The position numbers and the translations under genes were made by a program. The notes below the pieces were generated by a model. The model had not been told where the DNA came from, did not search any database, and saw nothing but the letters and a program-made list of their open reading frames with translations. From assembly GCF_030936135.1 (NCBI RefSeq), contig NC_082612.1, forward strand, positions 13,499,001 through 13,563,000: 64,000 nucleotides of DNA, written 5' to 3'. Of the stretch, positions 27,622 through 39,300 are shown piece after piece; position 1 is the first letter of the stretch; each line of letters opens with the position of its first letter. The DNA is from Gavia stellata (Eukaryota; Chordata; Aves; Gaviiformes; Gaviidae).

Positions 27622-27635
27622 CTGCCATCTAATGG
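27622..27635 (-). promoter_or_regulatory. CTCF-like motif
   Basis: On the minus strand CCATTAGATGGCAG fits 13 of 14 positions of the usual core CCASYAGRKGGCRS. Occupancy is unknown. Confidence 0.35.
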
Positions 27636-29113
27636 CATCGTGGAGGAAGGCAGCACAGCTCCGGCTTGCAGCGGGGCTGTGGAAAGTGCCACAGCCTCAT
27701 CAGGCATTCACAGCACCTTTCCAACACACTGCCCCAGTGTCCTTCAGGAGCAGAGCCGGGGACACCACTCAACCCACAGCTGCTGCAAGGTGATTAACTG
27801 CCTTCAGACTTGCTCTTTAATACACGCTATGCATTAATCCCGGCTTTGCAACGGTTCGGAAAAAAGCACAAACCATAGATTTATACCTGAAAGGGCTTTG
27901 CCCTGAGAACAAACCCCCAGGAGCAGCAGATAGCTGTGCCTCTCGCCAAACTCACAGGAGGCACCGACTGCCCACCTGAGCAGCGGGCAGCACCGGCCCA
28001 CACTGGCATGGAGCAGCACCTCCTAAGCAGGGTGGGGCACCCACTCCCGCAGTGACAAGAAGCACGGGACCAGCTCTGATTAAGCATCAAGCAAATGATG
28101 GAGGAAAACAAGTGGCTGTGAAGATGGACTGAACTCTGAAGGAACATGTCAGGACCATCTCCCACGAGCGCTGCCCAAAGGCACGGAGTGGGGTGAGAAG
28201 CAGGCTGTAGCGAGGGATGCTGCTCAGCCTGCGCTAGCTTGGTGGCTCATCCACCCAAGCTAAACCCAGCTCTAGGCAACAATATCCCCTTCATTCCTGC
28301 TTGGCTGTCCCCACAACTCTGCAACAGCCTTCTGGTTTGGATTTTTCTGGATAATCACTCTTCTCTGCTTTTTGTGCAATCTCGCCTGGAGTCATTTCGG
28401 GGTGGCTATACTGAAAAATTGGTACAACAGAAAGTCTTGAAGCAACTATCTTCTAAATACATGTTTCCAACAAAAAAAAAGGTAGCGAGAAATTTCTCCA
28501 GTAAGCTGCATAAAAGCTCAAAATGCAAACAACTATAGAGAAGAGTGCTTACCAAAACACATCAATTAGATCTGTGACGCTGGCAAGATTGGGGGGAGCA
28601 CAACTGAACCCAAGGGCCCTGAATGAGCAAGTAAATGCTCAAAAAAAAGAAAAAGAAGGTGTATAGAACATAAAACTATGTTGTGCTCACAACTGTTTTC
28701 TTTCCATTTTCAAGATCTGAAATGAATGAGCCAACCAAACCCAGAAAAAAAAAATGCCATCGCTGCCTCATTAGTTTCATCTTGAAATGTCCAGGTAGCG
28801 TTAAATCCTTTTCTCAGGTAAAATCCCATCAGTTTGGAGATTCACAGATAAAAGGGAGAAAGGGATGTAGCCTAGAATGGTGTAATCATATAAACACATC
28901 AACATAAATAAGAAAGAAACAGGTAAGTTTAAACTATTTCACTTTGAAAATAAAAATCACTAATGGAAGGAAGGTACTCGAAAAATCAGCTCCCAGCTTG
29001 TATCTGTTTCTAGGATAGATACAATACTTTGTCCTTCCCTTGTCTGTCTGCTACTGTGGTGTTCATTAGTATGTAATTAAGATGCTTCTGTAAGGTGCAC
29101 ATCCATGGCATCT

Positions 29114-29215
29114 CCTAAGGATCTCAAAGCATTTTTCAGACCTTCTGCTATTGTTGGACAGCAGGCACCTTGACATAGCAGAGCAGAGAACCCGTACTTC
29201 CATTCTCATTGCAAC
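29114..29215 (+). repeat. Possible ancient CR1/L3- or MIR-type fragment
   Basis: AAGGATCTCAAAGCATTTTT resembles the ggatctcaaagcactttac block. AGCAGAGCAGAGAACCCGT further on resembles the tail block ggcagagctgggaacccagg, at roughly the expected distance. Confidence 0.4.
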
Positions 29216-29971
29216 TTTTTATGGTCGTTTTCTCAGTTCAAAAGTTACCGGTGACCTGTATTATCACTGAACGTGCTGGCAAATTAAGGGAATTTCTCTT
29301 TAACGTATTTACGCCTCTCTGACAACTCAGCCCTCACAAAGAGGTCTGCAAGAGAAGCTGTGTTTGAAAAAATTTTCATGGAAATTTCACTTTGTGCTTA
29401 TCACTGGAATATGTTTTGTCTCCCAATTAAAATACTTTCAGGGCAATTTGTGTTCAGTAACCGGATGAATTCCTAAGGCCTATCAGATGAAAGGTGCAGC
29501 AGCTCTTGTTAGGATATCTTGCAATATTATAGACATAACTACCAATAAAACCCCAAATAGCCATATTTTTCAGGCCAAATGATTAGAAAAGGAAGCCTAC
29601 AGTTAAGTTGCACAAATAAAAGTTAATTTGTTTAAATTTCAAACTTACACACATGTGTTTGCCCCGGTTCTTCTGGGTGCTTCCCTTACTGATGGCCATA
29701 GGCAGCTACAGAAAAAATGTATTACATCCTCTTTAAAGAAACAAAATCAGAACAAGGAAGCAAACATGAAGGCTTTGGATGAGGGAGAATATGGAACCTT
29801 TATGATATGCCACATAGCATATCAAAAACTGAACCACATTGTCAATGTTGATATTACTTTCTCAGTTTTCAAGGTAGAGTTGCCCCATTTTTTGGAGGGA
29901 GCAGGTCAGCCTAACGAACACAAAATGCGTTATTTCAACCACCTATAATGATTCAGTCATTTCTAGATGTA

Positions 29972-30009
29972 AACACATACACACAAACATGCATGCACAC
30001 ACACACATC
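29972..30009. repeat. CA-rich microsatellite
   Basis: ACACATACACACAAACATGC and then CACACACACA units; 29987-30008 is unbroken alternating purine-pyrimidine. Confidence 0.85.
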
Positions 30010-31159
30010 CTGAATTCTCAGCCCAGGAGCTCAGACAAACATAAATAAGTGTGGATATAAGCACTGGTTATGAACCTGTAGATGTGAAATCTGATGCCAA
30101 CATGGAATTGCCTTGAGTTGCCTCGTTGATAAATGCACTGGAAAGACTAGCATACCTTTCAAGGACAGCATGCTCTGTGATCAATTGGCTGGATTTTCTT
30201 GAAACCTTTAATATACCATGCAGTAAAGGGATAATAAAATAATCTCTCTGCATTTTCAGTACCTAGTAGGAATTTGAGCTACACACAAATACATCCTGAG
30301 TGATCCAAGACAAATGTGCTGTAATGACAGAAGCGTTGCTGAGCCTCTCTAGTACAAGCCCCCATGAAAAAGCATTTCCAGTCTGAAAAACAAAAGGCAG
30401 AGAAAGAGGAGGAGTTTAAGATTCCTGATCCCAGTTCTTGCAGGAGCTAATCTCAGGCTCCAGCCTGTGCTCTCCTCTGCAAAGACTGCAGTGTAACATT
30501 CAAAGATTGCAGTATAACATTTTCCTTCAGCTCTGCATATCCTCTATATTGTATCTATAGGGAAATACGTCCACTTAGTCATACATCTATTCCACTTGTT
30601 TATTCATGTATTATTTCAATATTCCTTTCCCTCTCATTTCACAGTATCAGCTATGAGGGTTGTTGTATAGCCTTTTGCGTTCTTTTTAATGTTTGAGGAG
30701 ATTGCTATAGATAGCCTTGAGCCTGATAACCTTGCTGGCATTATTTTTCCAGGTATGCTGGGATCACCCAGATCCTCTTAAACCTTTTTCACAATGTCCC
30801 AACAGACAGCAATGGAGTATTTTCAGCTCGTGGGTCCTCTCTTCAGAACAATCTACCTAGGCAGCAATAGCTGTATTCAGTCTGAGCAAAAATGCATTAT
30901 TTTTTACTAGGTCTTCCATTTAGTTATAGAGTCATAACATGTCTCTCAGCTGCATGTGAATTCAAAATAAGTGGCCTTTAATGTATTTAACAATATTGCT
31001 TTAAAATGGCCTCGGAAAAGCTTTGCAGCGGAATTTGTTTCCTGAGAAGATAACAGCGGGGAGAATAACTTCTGATTTTATGGCTGGAGCACCTTATAAA
31101 GAGGTCTTCTCAGCTATTTTTTAGCAAATAAAAATATTCAGCTACTCACAACTTTTCTC

Positions 31160-31240
31160 CTCCAGGGAATCTCAGAGTACTCTGCACAGCCGAGGAACGT
31201 GTGAGGGATGTTATAAACAACCATTTACATAACTCTACCG
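31160..31240 (+). repeat. Possible ancient CR1/L3-type fragment
   Basis: GAATCTCAGAGTACTCTGCA, followed about 50 bp on by AACCATTTACATAAC, loosely matches the ggatctcagagcactttgca and ccattttacagat blocks of old amniote repeats. Weak. Confidence 0.3.
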
Positions 31241-31711
31241 GCTCCAATATCACCAGTGACGCTGCCTGAGAAAGTCCACCTGACTGCACCAGGGCAGGAG
31301 GACCACACACAGATTCCCATCCACCCTCATTCTGGCTACAACTCAAAACACCCTCTGCCACTGGGCAGCCCAGGGATTGGTACCTGTTGCTTTAATGCCA
31401 TTTTCCTCTTTCTGTTTTCCAGGGAATAACTCAGTGCTTACAGTATCCTTTCCCCTTAGTTGCAGCAGACAGCATCTAGTTGCCACGTGTCATCATCCTG
31501 CCTGACTCCACATCCAAAATCCCAGGTCAAAGATGATTTTGTTATATTTTATCCCAAAGACAAATGTTTATTTTCCTGGTGAGTGCTACGCTTTAACAAG
31601 TAAATTCCTGTCCTAGGAGTACAGTGTGAATTGCAAGACGAAAAAAAAAAGGAAGCTTCATGAAAAGAAGTTTTCTTTCAAAAGTTAATGCATGAGCTTA
31701 CGTGGAGAACT

Positions 31712-31738
31712 GAAGGAAGGGAAGGGAAGGGAAGGAGA
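31712..31738. repeat. GGAAG/GGGAA purine tract
   Basis: Short tandem GAAGG and GAAGGG units, purine only. Confidence 0.8.
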
Positions 31739-33374
31739 GCAAGCAACGCACACTAGCGCTCCCTGGACTGTCAAGTAGGATGCACGCTTCACTAAGTAGT
31801 CATATGGCACTTTTCACCTTCCTAAGCAAGGATGCTTTTAAAGCCTCTATATCTGTCAGTCCTTGCTAACTCACGCACCCAAATGTGACACCAAATCTAG
31901 TATCTTCCGCCCATCTGCTGTATGGTACTGACCGTAACTTCAGCAGCTGAGTGCCTCCTGGTAATAGCCTACCCATCATTTTCCCAGGCAAAAGGATTCT
32001 GTTACTAGAAAACACTATAAACAAATTTCCTAGAGAAAAAGACTTCTGTAGAGTTTCTCCACTCTGATTGCTTTGCTTGAAGCTGAGGTTTGCTATTCTT
32101 GCTGTTCCTTCAAAGCTCACTGCATTTTGATAAAGGACATCAGTGGCTGCAAACCCTTTCATCAAAGAGGCATTGACTATTTAATTTTACAGTTGTGGCT
32201 CTTTTCCACAAGGAATACAGAGAATTCATTAGTAATCAACACATCAGAGAGTGGATCCACCTACATGTTCCTCTCCTTTGGCGATTGTATAATTACACAA
32301 TCATCTCTTATCAAAGAAACTTTTCCCTTTAACTTCTACACAATAATTGCCCGTGGCTTTGTTTCCCTTTATCTCCCATGAAGAGAAGGAAATGCTAAAA
32401 TCCACTTGTGTCGAGGGTTGCTCTGGTTTCCTTTAAACAGCAAAACACAGGGCATGTGCAGAGAGAAATGTTAATCTACTCCCGAAACCGCGAAAGTAAA
32501 ACTCAACAAAAAAAATCTTCCAGTCGGCAAATGACAACCACACACTACAGGGGCGAGAAGGAGCGGGACCCTCAAGCTGTCGCTGTTCTGTCTCTCTATA
32601 TGGCTCCTTCTCTTGCTTTTTTAATTCCTTGTTGGCATTTTGTTATTAGTCCCCATACAGTAAACAACGGGTTGCAAATTCTGACAAAATGAACTGCTGA
32701 AAGGATTATTCATCCCTCTGCAAGATTGCTCTGTGAGCTGAGAGCTACATGTTCTGCATTCTGTGACCAAGATACAGTCCCATGTGTTTTTCCAGTTCAA
32801 TCAAGTGTGCGAAGAACTGTCACAATAGTCCTTGATGCCAAGAAAATAAAATTTAGGGTAGAATGGGAAACCTGAGTTGCATTTTAATGGCGTTTCGTTT
32901 GCACCTGTTTTCTCTACTCTTTGTTTATTTTACTCTTTTTTAATCTTTATTGACAATTCATTAAAACCTTATCATCCCTCTCAACAGCAAAAGAAAAGGG
33001 AGTTGTTATTGTACCTGTCTGGATAATTGTTACTGAAGTGTTGTCAAATTCTTAGAAGTGGCTATATATCTTTCATGTCAGGCCACTGGGACTGATACAA
33101 AAACATTTCCAGGCTTCTGCAGAGTTTGGGGGGTTTTTTTCACGCCTTTAGAAGATGATGTAAAAAGAACAAATAAGTCAAAATGATAAATTATGACAGA
33201 AAAAAAAAATCAACATTTGAATTGCTTGATAATAGCGAGAGTGTGGGGCTTGAGGGAAGATTAGAGCAGCGTCAGGCAAGAGCAGAACTGAAAGTTATTT
33301 AAAAGTGATATAAACCCTCTAGGATCTGCAATCCCACCATTGTTTCCCTTTGGAAAAGCAGTTTTCAGAAGCTC

Positions 33375-33390
33375 CAATTAACCTTAATTG
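33375..33390. promoter_or_regulatory. Palindromic homeodomain-type site
   Basis: CAATTAA and TTAATTG are exact reverse complements separated by CC. A further TTTTAATTGAC follows at about 33,416. The surrounding 100 bp are AT-rich and low in CpG. Confidence 0.3.
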
Positions 33391-34834
33391 AATTCTGCCT
33401 TAGCAATATCTAGAATTTTAATTGACTGGGAAGGTGATCATAAATCTCTGTTCAAAATACAGCTTGGCCATTAGCAATTCCCAGAACAGCCCAGCAAAGT
33501 GTCATAGAGAAGGACTTGCCTATTCTGCAGGTAAGGCTGCCTCTAGACCATAAAACAAACATTCAGAATAGAAAATCCCAGTAGCGAAAGCCAGTCCTGC
33601 GAGTAGTCATTTTCTCCAGCGCTGAAAGCTATGAATAAGAACCAGTGGCTCCTGCGACCAACATATCCGTGTACATACTGTCCACAACATCCTTAAAGAT
33701 TGTTTATTCCATCTCTTGCCGGCCTTCCTCTGCTCTTACATTTGGCTCTAAGGCCGAGTGTTTAGCTTCCACTTTAAACACAATCACATCCTTGCTTCTC
33801 TGCTGCTGGCCTCCATCACTTACATGCTTGTCTCTCACACATTCTGCTTGTTCACTTTTAGGTCAGGTTACTTTCAATCTGGCTGATATTCAGCTGTTCT
33901 GGAGATCTGGTGTTCGCAAATAAAACTCCTCAAGGTCACTGCTCTCATCTTTTTCAATTTCAATGGCTTTCAAGTGCCTAATTCCTTTTTAAAACCTGCC
34001 CTTGATCACTTTGCATTAGCCCCAACTTTTGGTCTTAGAGAGATCTCACAAACGTCTTATCCCGCAGCCATCAAAAGATGCCTAATAGCTGTCCTGCGCC
34101 GCTGTGGCATATGGAAAGGAGCTATTTGGTCACTGCTAAGTACACATTTACTGACCCTGAACAGACAGTCCAACCGCAGAGGGACAAAAGAGATGACTGT
34201 ACCCACACCATAAACTTCTGACAGGACAGTGGTTTGGTAAGGGTGGAGGGGTTTGATCCTTAGTGGATACAGATAGACCTGTGCAAGGACTCTCGTGTCT
34301 CTGTGTCGGGTTTCCTAAACAAAAATACGACATGCATTGTTTTGTGCTATGCAAGCCTGCTGCACGGAAAACACATCTAACACAATGTATACACTATACA
34401 GTCAAATTGTGTATGCACAGAGGCCATTTGCAGATGCCTGGGGAGAGAAGGAGACCTCATCTGGTCCCCACATTAACCCACACAGGGCAAGAGTTATGCT
34501 AGGAAAAAAATGCCTTGTCTATGTATCTTTATGGACACACTAGCACAACAACATTCTTCCTGATATATATTATTTCTACCTCGCAAGGAGGCAGAGAGTA
34601 TCTCTGTGTCCACAGGCTTGTGCCCCACCACTATGAACTCAACACATGCTGATGGTTCCATGAAAAGGGCGCCTGCAACCTCTCTCCTTGCACCTACACT
34701 GGGCTATCCCAGCCCGGCACGGAGGCTCAGCCCAAGGCAAGGTGGTTTTAAAAAAGACCATGAGTACAGTCTCATTTGAAGCCCTACCAAGTAGGTAGGT
34801 CTTACAGTGCTCACGATCATCAAACCACTTTGTA

Positions 34835-34935
34835 GCACGGCCATTAACCCTCACAGACACCCCTGGCCAGCAGGCAATTACTGCCATCTCAATTTTGTAG
34901 ACAAATGAGCTAACAGAGAGTGAGTCTGGGGAGAG
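34835..34935 (+). repeat. Ancient CR1/L3- or MIR-type tail fragment
   Basis: The stretch CATTAACCCTCACAGACACC, then GGCAATTACTGCCATCTC and TTTTGTAGACAAATGAGC, follows the order of the old amniote consensus (attaaccctcacaacaccc, then attattatccccattttacagatgaggaaactgaggc). Confidence 0.55.
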
Positions 34936-35017
34936 AGAGAGCAAACACAGACACGAACACTCAGATATTCACACCTGCGCATCAGGACCTGATGGATATT
35001 TCTGGTTCCTAGTAAGG

Positions 35018-35031
35018 TCAGCAGGTGGTAG
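35018..35031 (+). promoter_or_regulatory. CTCF-like motif (weaker)
   Basis: TCAGCAGGTGGTAG fits 12 of 14 core positions on the + strand, the opposite orientation to the other candidates noted here. Confidence 0.25.
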
Positions 35032-36409
35032 AAGTCCTCAGCACCTCTGAAAAGTCAAAGGTGCTCAGCTGGAAGTGAAATGGAGGCCTTAATGACCTCC
35101 TTAGTGCTACGGTAATCAGAAGGACAAGCAAAAGCTCCTGAGGTCTTTTTCTTCACTGCAGGATATAAATCCCATTTACTTTAACAGGAATTTATGTCAC
35201 GCAGGAAAAAGATATGACCTTAGCTTCTAGTTCTGCACGCAGATGGCATCTCCTCTCTCCTTCTCTTCCACATCTTTTTCCTTTCTCAAAATAGAAGCAG
35301 CAAGAATAGCGACTCACTACTGTTTCTGTAGCCACAGATTGGATTTAGACAGGAATGACCGATTAAAAGTTGTGAATTAGGGTGATTTTGCTGACTCCGT
35401 GAAATTGCTAGTGGAGGAGGCAGGGCAGCTGAGTGACAGAGCTGGAAAACACATTAGAGTGAAGTTAAGCTTGCAAGCAGCTGTATCGAGCAAAGAGGCC
35501 AGTAAAGAAAAGAAACAAGATTGTGATCATATTAAGAAGTTTTAATAGACTGAGAGAGCTCAACACAACGGAAAATCAGGCATCAGAACTAAAACCAGCT
35601 TCAAGATCAAAAGGGAGCGAGGAAGAGACAGAAGGGAGCTAAGCGATTTAAGTTATCATCTCACCTAGGCGATAAGCTGTCCAGCCACCCAGTTAGGACT
35701 CAGGCAGGACTCAGAGAGAGGTGGAAGCAAAATGCCAACAGCGTGGAGGAAGACAGTTTACAGACCGAAGTACAAGATGTCGTACGGATGAGCCCAAGGC
35801 TGAGCACATGGTATATATGCAGTACAGCAGCAGCAAGACTCATTAAAGCGAAGTTCATCTTGGGAAAAGCAGAACTGCTAAACCGATCAGCGAGCAAGAG
35901 ACAGGAATAATTTTCAAGTCCTCCATGTTATTACCTCACCTTACAGCAGAGGGTTTTCCCTTAAAGAAGGGTGATTTTGTAAACTGCTGGCAATGGTAAC
36001 TCCACACATCTTGGAAACATTTTGGAAATAAATTTTCCAAATAAAATACAGTATACACCTTCAAAGCATCACAGCTACACACAGAAAGAGACTTCATTTG
36101 GAAATGCCATCATCATGTGCAAGTGCTCAGGATTCGCAAGAGAAGAGAGCCATGCAACACAACTTGGATCTTTTATTACACATACGAAGGTTAGGGCAGG
36201 AGCCACCACAGCTGATTTGGAATTTATCACCTGCCTTTGCAGGGGATGCTTCCTACACTGACTGTAATGGAAGCCCAGCCAGCTAGTTTGCATCAGACAT
36301 CTAACTCAGTAAAGACAGCTCCAGAGAAAAGCTCACACGTGCCCACAGATCTAAATTAAAACCCATTATAAAGGCAACAGTTCAGTTCAAAACCTAATGG
36401 ATTTATAAT

Positions 36410-36656
36410 TAAAATTAATAAATAATACTTATAAATACTACTTATATCTCGTACAGTCTTTCTGATGATGGCACTGTCACAGTACCAGATAACAGAACCG
36501 ACAGTATTTATTCCAATTTATATATGGGAAATTTGAGGCAAGGAGTGATTTGTCCTGTGCCACTCCCCAGCTCAGTAACCAACCTGAAATCGGACCCAAG
36601 CAATCTCAGTCAGCAGCACGTTAGCCAGGAGCCACACCGCCTCCCAGACGCTAAGG
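36410..36656 (+). repeat. Ancient CR1/L3- or MIR-type 3' tail
   Basis: The stretch reads in order an AATAATACTTATAAATAC-type segment, then ATGGGAAATTTGAGGCAAGG, CGGACCCAAGCAATCTCAG, and GTTAGCCAGGAGCCACACCG. These correspond in order to the familiar tail shared by old amniote CR1/L3 and MIR elements (atggggaaactgaggca, then gaacccaggtctc, then taaccactagaccacac). Divergence is high, so the insertion is old. The subfamily cannot be assigned by eye. Confidence 0.55.
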
Positions 36657-38840
36657 GAGATGCTCTGCAGTAGATAATTAACCTCACAAATCCACACTGA
36701 GCTTTAGTTTTCCCTTTCCAAAAAGAGGAGGGGAGACTCAAGATGGCCGTGCAGTAGAAATCTCCCTCTCTTCGAAAGACTGAATTTGAGAGGGAAGAAT
36801 TTGGCGTGCCATAGCAAGATCTTTATGTCAAGGCTGTATATAATGGAGCCTAATATACTGTGATTGGGAGCAAAGATTTAACAGCCTATATCCAAGGTAG
36901 CTGTATAAAACAGGGCATTACAGTGAAAGTTGAATGCGCTCTGGAAATGATCAAATGAGTTGCAGTCCATACCTAGAGGATGCTCCAAACTGACAGTTTA
37001 GAGAGTTACTTTAATGGTGTCGGTAGAAGTGGAGGGCGACACTCATGACAGGTAGTTTGATGTTACGTTGAGCACTTGGCCCCAGAGCATCTGCAATTTC
37101 CCTACATATTGATTTTATGGTGTTTTTCCACTTGTCTAAAGCCTGACTGCCTTGCGAAGGACTGACTTCTCTCCAGGGCTCATCAAGAGCAGGAGGAAAA
37201 CGTGCCTTTGTCAAGACCGCAGGATGCTGCTGCCAGCAGAGACCTCTGCCCGGTATCCGCCACTCCAGCCATCGCCATCCCTCTTCACCCTCAGGAAGCC
37301 ATCAGTTAAGCCAGCCGCAGGCAAAGAAGGCAGGCAACAAGCAGGCTGAGCGTGTCGCTGCAGAGCACCAAGGAGCAGGCAAGCCTTCAAGGGGTCAAGT
37401 CCTCCCCAGGCTCAGCACCACCGCACCTGCACTGCCCAGTGCCCGAGCTGCTGAGCTTGGAGGGGCCGCAAAAGCCTCCTCCCAGGCTGAAGTGACGGGC
37501 GTCTACATCTAGGAGCATCCTGTGGACCAAGAGGTAGTCTGCAGCAGGCACTGTACCCGCACGCATCAGATACCCACCTGCCTGTATTTCATCCCAAATC
37601 CAGGGAAGCGGCAACCCAGCCTGAGGTCTGCCAGGCAGTTCCACGGCCGACTGGCACTGTCAGTCCAGATCCCCGTCCCTGCTGGCTGCGCGCTCAGGTC
37701 CCAGTGGGAGCTCCCACTTCAGAAGAATAGCTGATTTTGAGGCCTTTTCTCATGTTAGTGACCGGTTTCTGCAGCTGGGAAGGGGGCAGCGGGAGAAGGA
37801 GGCTGCCCCTGTGCCTGCCTCCTCCAGCGGTACAGGGGTGCCTCCGCAGTGGGTTGGGGTGCCCACAGCGGGGACCAGGCATCACACAAGCAGCGGCAGG
37901 AGGGAGGGCAGCAGTAAAACCATGCAGCCTGGCAGACTTAAGCAGCTTTTCCGACTAACGCTCTGCAAAGGCAGCCTAGGAAGGAAAAGCAATTTTCCAG
38001 TTGTGTTTCTTTGTGCTGCGTAAAAGGGTGCCAAGGATGTTCTCAAGCCTCTTTCAAACCCGCCAATTTCTCCCCAGTGTTTCAATGTATTTTTACCTAC
38101 TCCATTTTTCTTAGAAGTCTTTATGGAAAAGTGGTGGAGAGGAAGGATTATTTCAGCTGTTCCTACTGAAAACCGAATGGTTGTTACTAAGAACACGTAG
38201 CGTATGTCGGGTGTTCTGTGTATTTTCCTCACCCCTTCCCTAATTCCCAGAGACAAGGAGAAGAGCTGTCTCTGCACACCCCGGCCGCTCCTTTGAGAGC
38301 CGAGACACTTCTGTTGCCTCCAGGGAAACAGAGTGAAGAGCAGACTTCATACCCTGGTGTTTCTGATTTTACAAAGACAGAAGGACATCTGCAAGCTTTT
38401 CTCATGTATCACAAGGGAGCGGAAAGGATTAAAAACATGGACTTGTTTTCTCCTTATGTTACTTTTAAGAGTCTCTCAGCCCTCGAACCTATTTATGTGC
38501 AGGACAAGCCAAGGCGCACACAGCAGCCCAACCTGCCACGCATTAAAGGACATCTTGGAGGTACAAGCCCTTTGGACGGGTGCTCCTGGCAAATGACCCG
38601 ACAGTGACAGCATAGCGGGTGTCCTGGGCTTTGGACAAACATGGGAGGGAAGGACGCAGGACCAAAAATACCAGCCGGCCCCAGGTTCTCTCCCCATCCC
38701 ACAGCCCTGCTGGCACACAAAGCCCAGCCCTCCCTCTCCAGGCAGCATTGCTTTGCGAAACATCCCGACCCCAGCCAAGACAGCCTTCAAATATGACTAT
38801 GTGACTACATTTTCTACAGTATCTTTCATAAAGCAAGTTA

Positions 38841-39300
38841 TTATTTTTCTGGCAACTCACTCATGAACTCCTGAGCAATGGGCAGGTTTTCCTCTTTGAT
38901 GGTAACAGCCTTACATTTACGACACAGGCATATCGATTGCATCTCCGGAGCACCCAAATTCAGTTCTTTCAATAGAGGTTTTGTTGTTGTTGTTTTCCCC
39001 AGCATACCGAGAACATCTCTTCTGAAATATGTCTAGCTTGTTTGGTATCATGGATGGTCTATTTCTCCAGCAGTAAAATATCCACTGTGTCATCAGGTTC
39101 CGAGTTGAAATCAATCCAGAAATACAATGTTAGTTCAATGATGACCCACCTCAGCAGAATAAATCATTGCTTACCTCACCGCAAGCACAGCTCACGCTGC
39201 ACCCAGTCACCTATTTGGAACCCATTACTCCCTACAATCAAAGCACAGCTGTTTGGGGGGCTGCTCTCTTCCCTTTCTACACAGGAATACGCATGATCTC
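38841..39300 (-). pseudogene. Unidentified coding-like remnant (speculative)
   Basis: On the minus strand three short open frames read in succession. One ends at a TGA just below 39,179 and includes FQIGDWVQRELCLR. The next is at 39,059-39,163 and includes WIDFNSEPDDTVDILLLEK before a TAG. The last is at 38,841-39,032, whose final 54 residues begin at an ATG (39,005) and include a CLCRKCK cluster and the ending EFMSELPEK before TAA. Their composition looks protein-like, and shifts and stops separate them, so a decayed gene or processed pseudogene is possible. I do not recognise the family. Open runs of this length are also expected by chance, and the opposite strand is open too (39,042-39,296). 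Confidence 0.2.

Larger units (their letters stand above)
24600..38840. other. Intergenic, no gene recognised
   Basis: The segment contains a small GC-rich stretch at about 24,630-24,830, a run of 20 A at 25826-25845, several ancient repeat tails (29,114; 31,150; 34,835; 36,410), a CA-rich tract at 29,972-30,009, a GGAAG-type tract at 31,712-31,738, a palindromic homeodomain-type site at 33375-33390 and a moderately GC-rich stretch at about 37,200-37,900. A 129-codon open frame at 38218-38607 (+) has no recognisable domain and is within what chance allows. Confidence 0.6.

Noticed and set aside
29628..29948. 106-codon open frame with protein-like composition
   Set aside because: No recognisable family, no splice or promoter context, and length expected by chance.
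38218..38607. 129-codon open frame on the + strand
   Set aside because: No recognisable domain, and length within chance expectation for 64 kb read in six frames.
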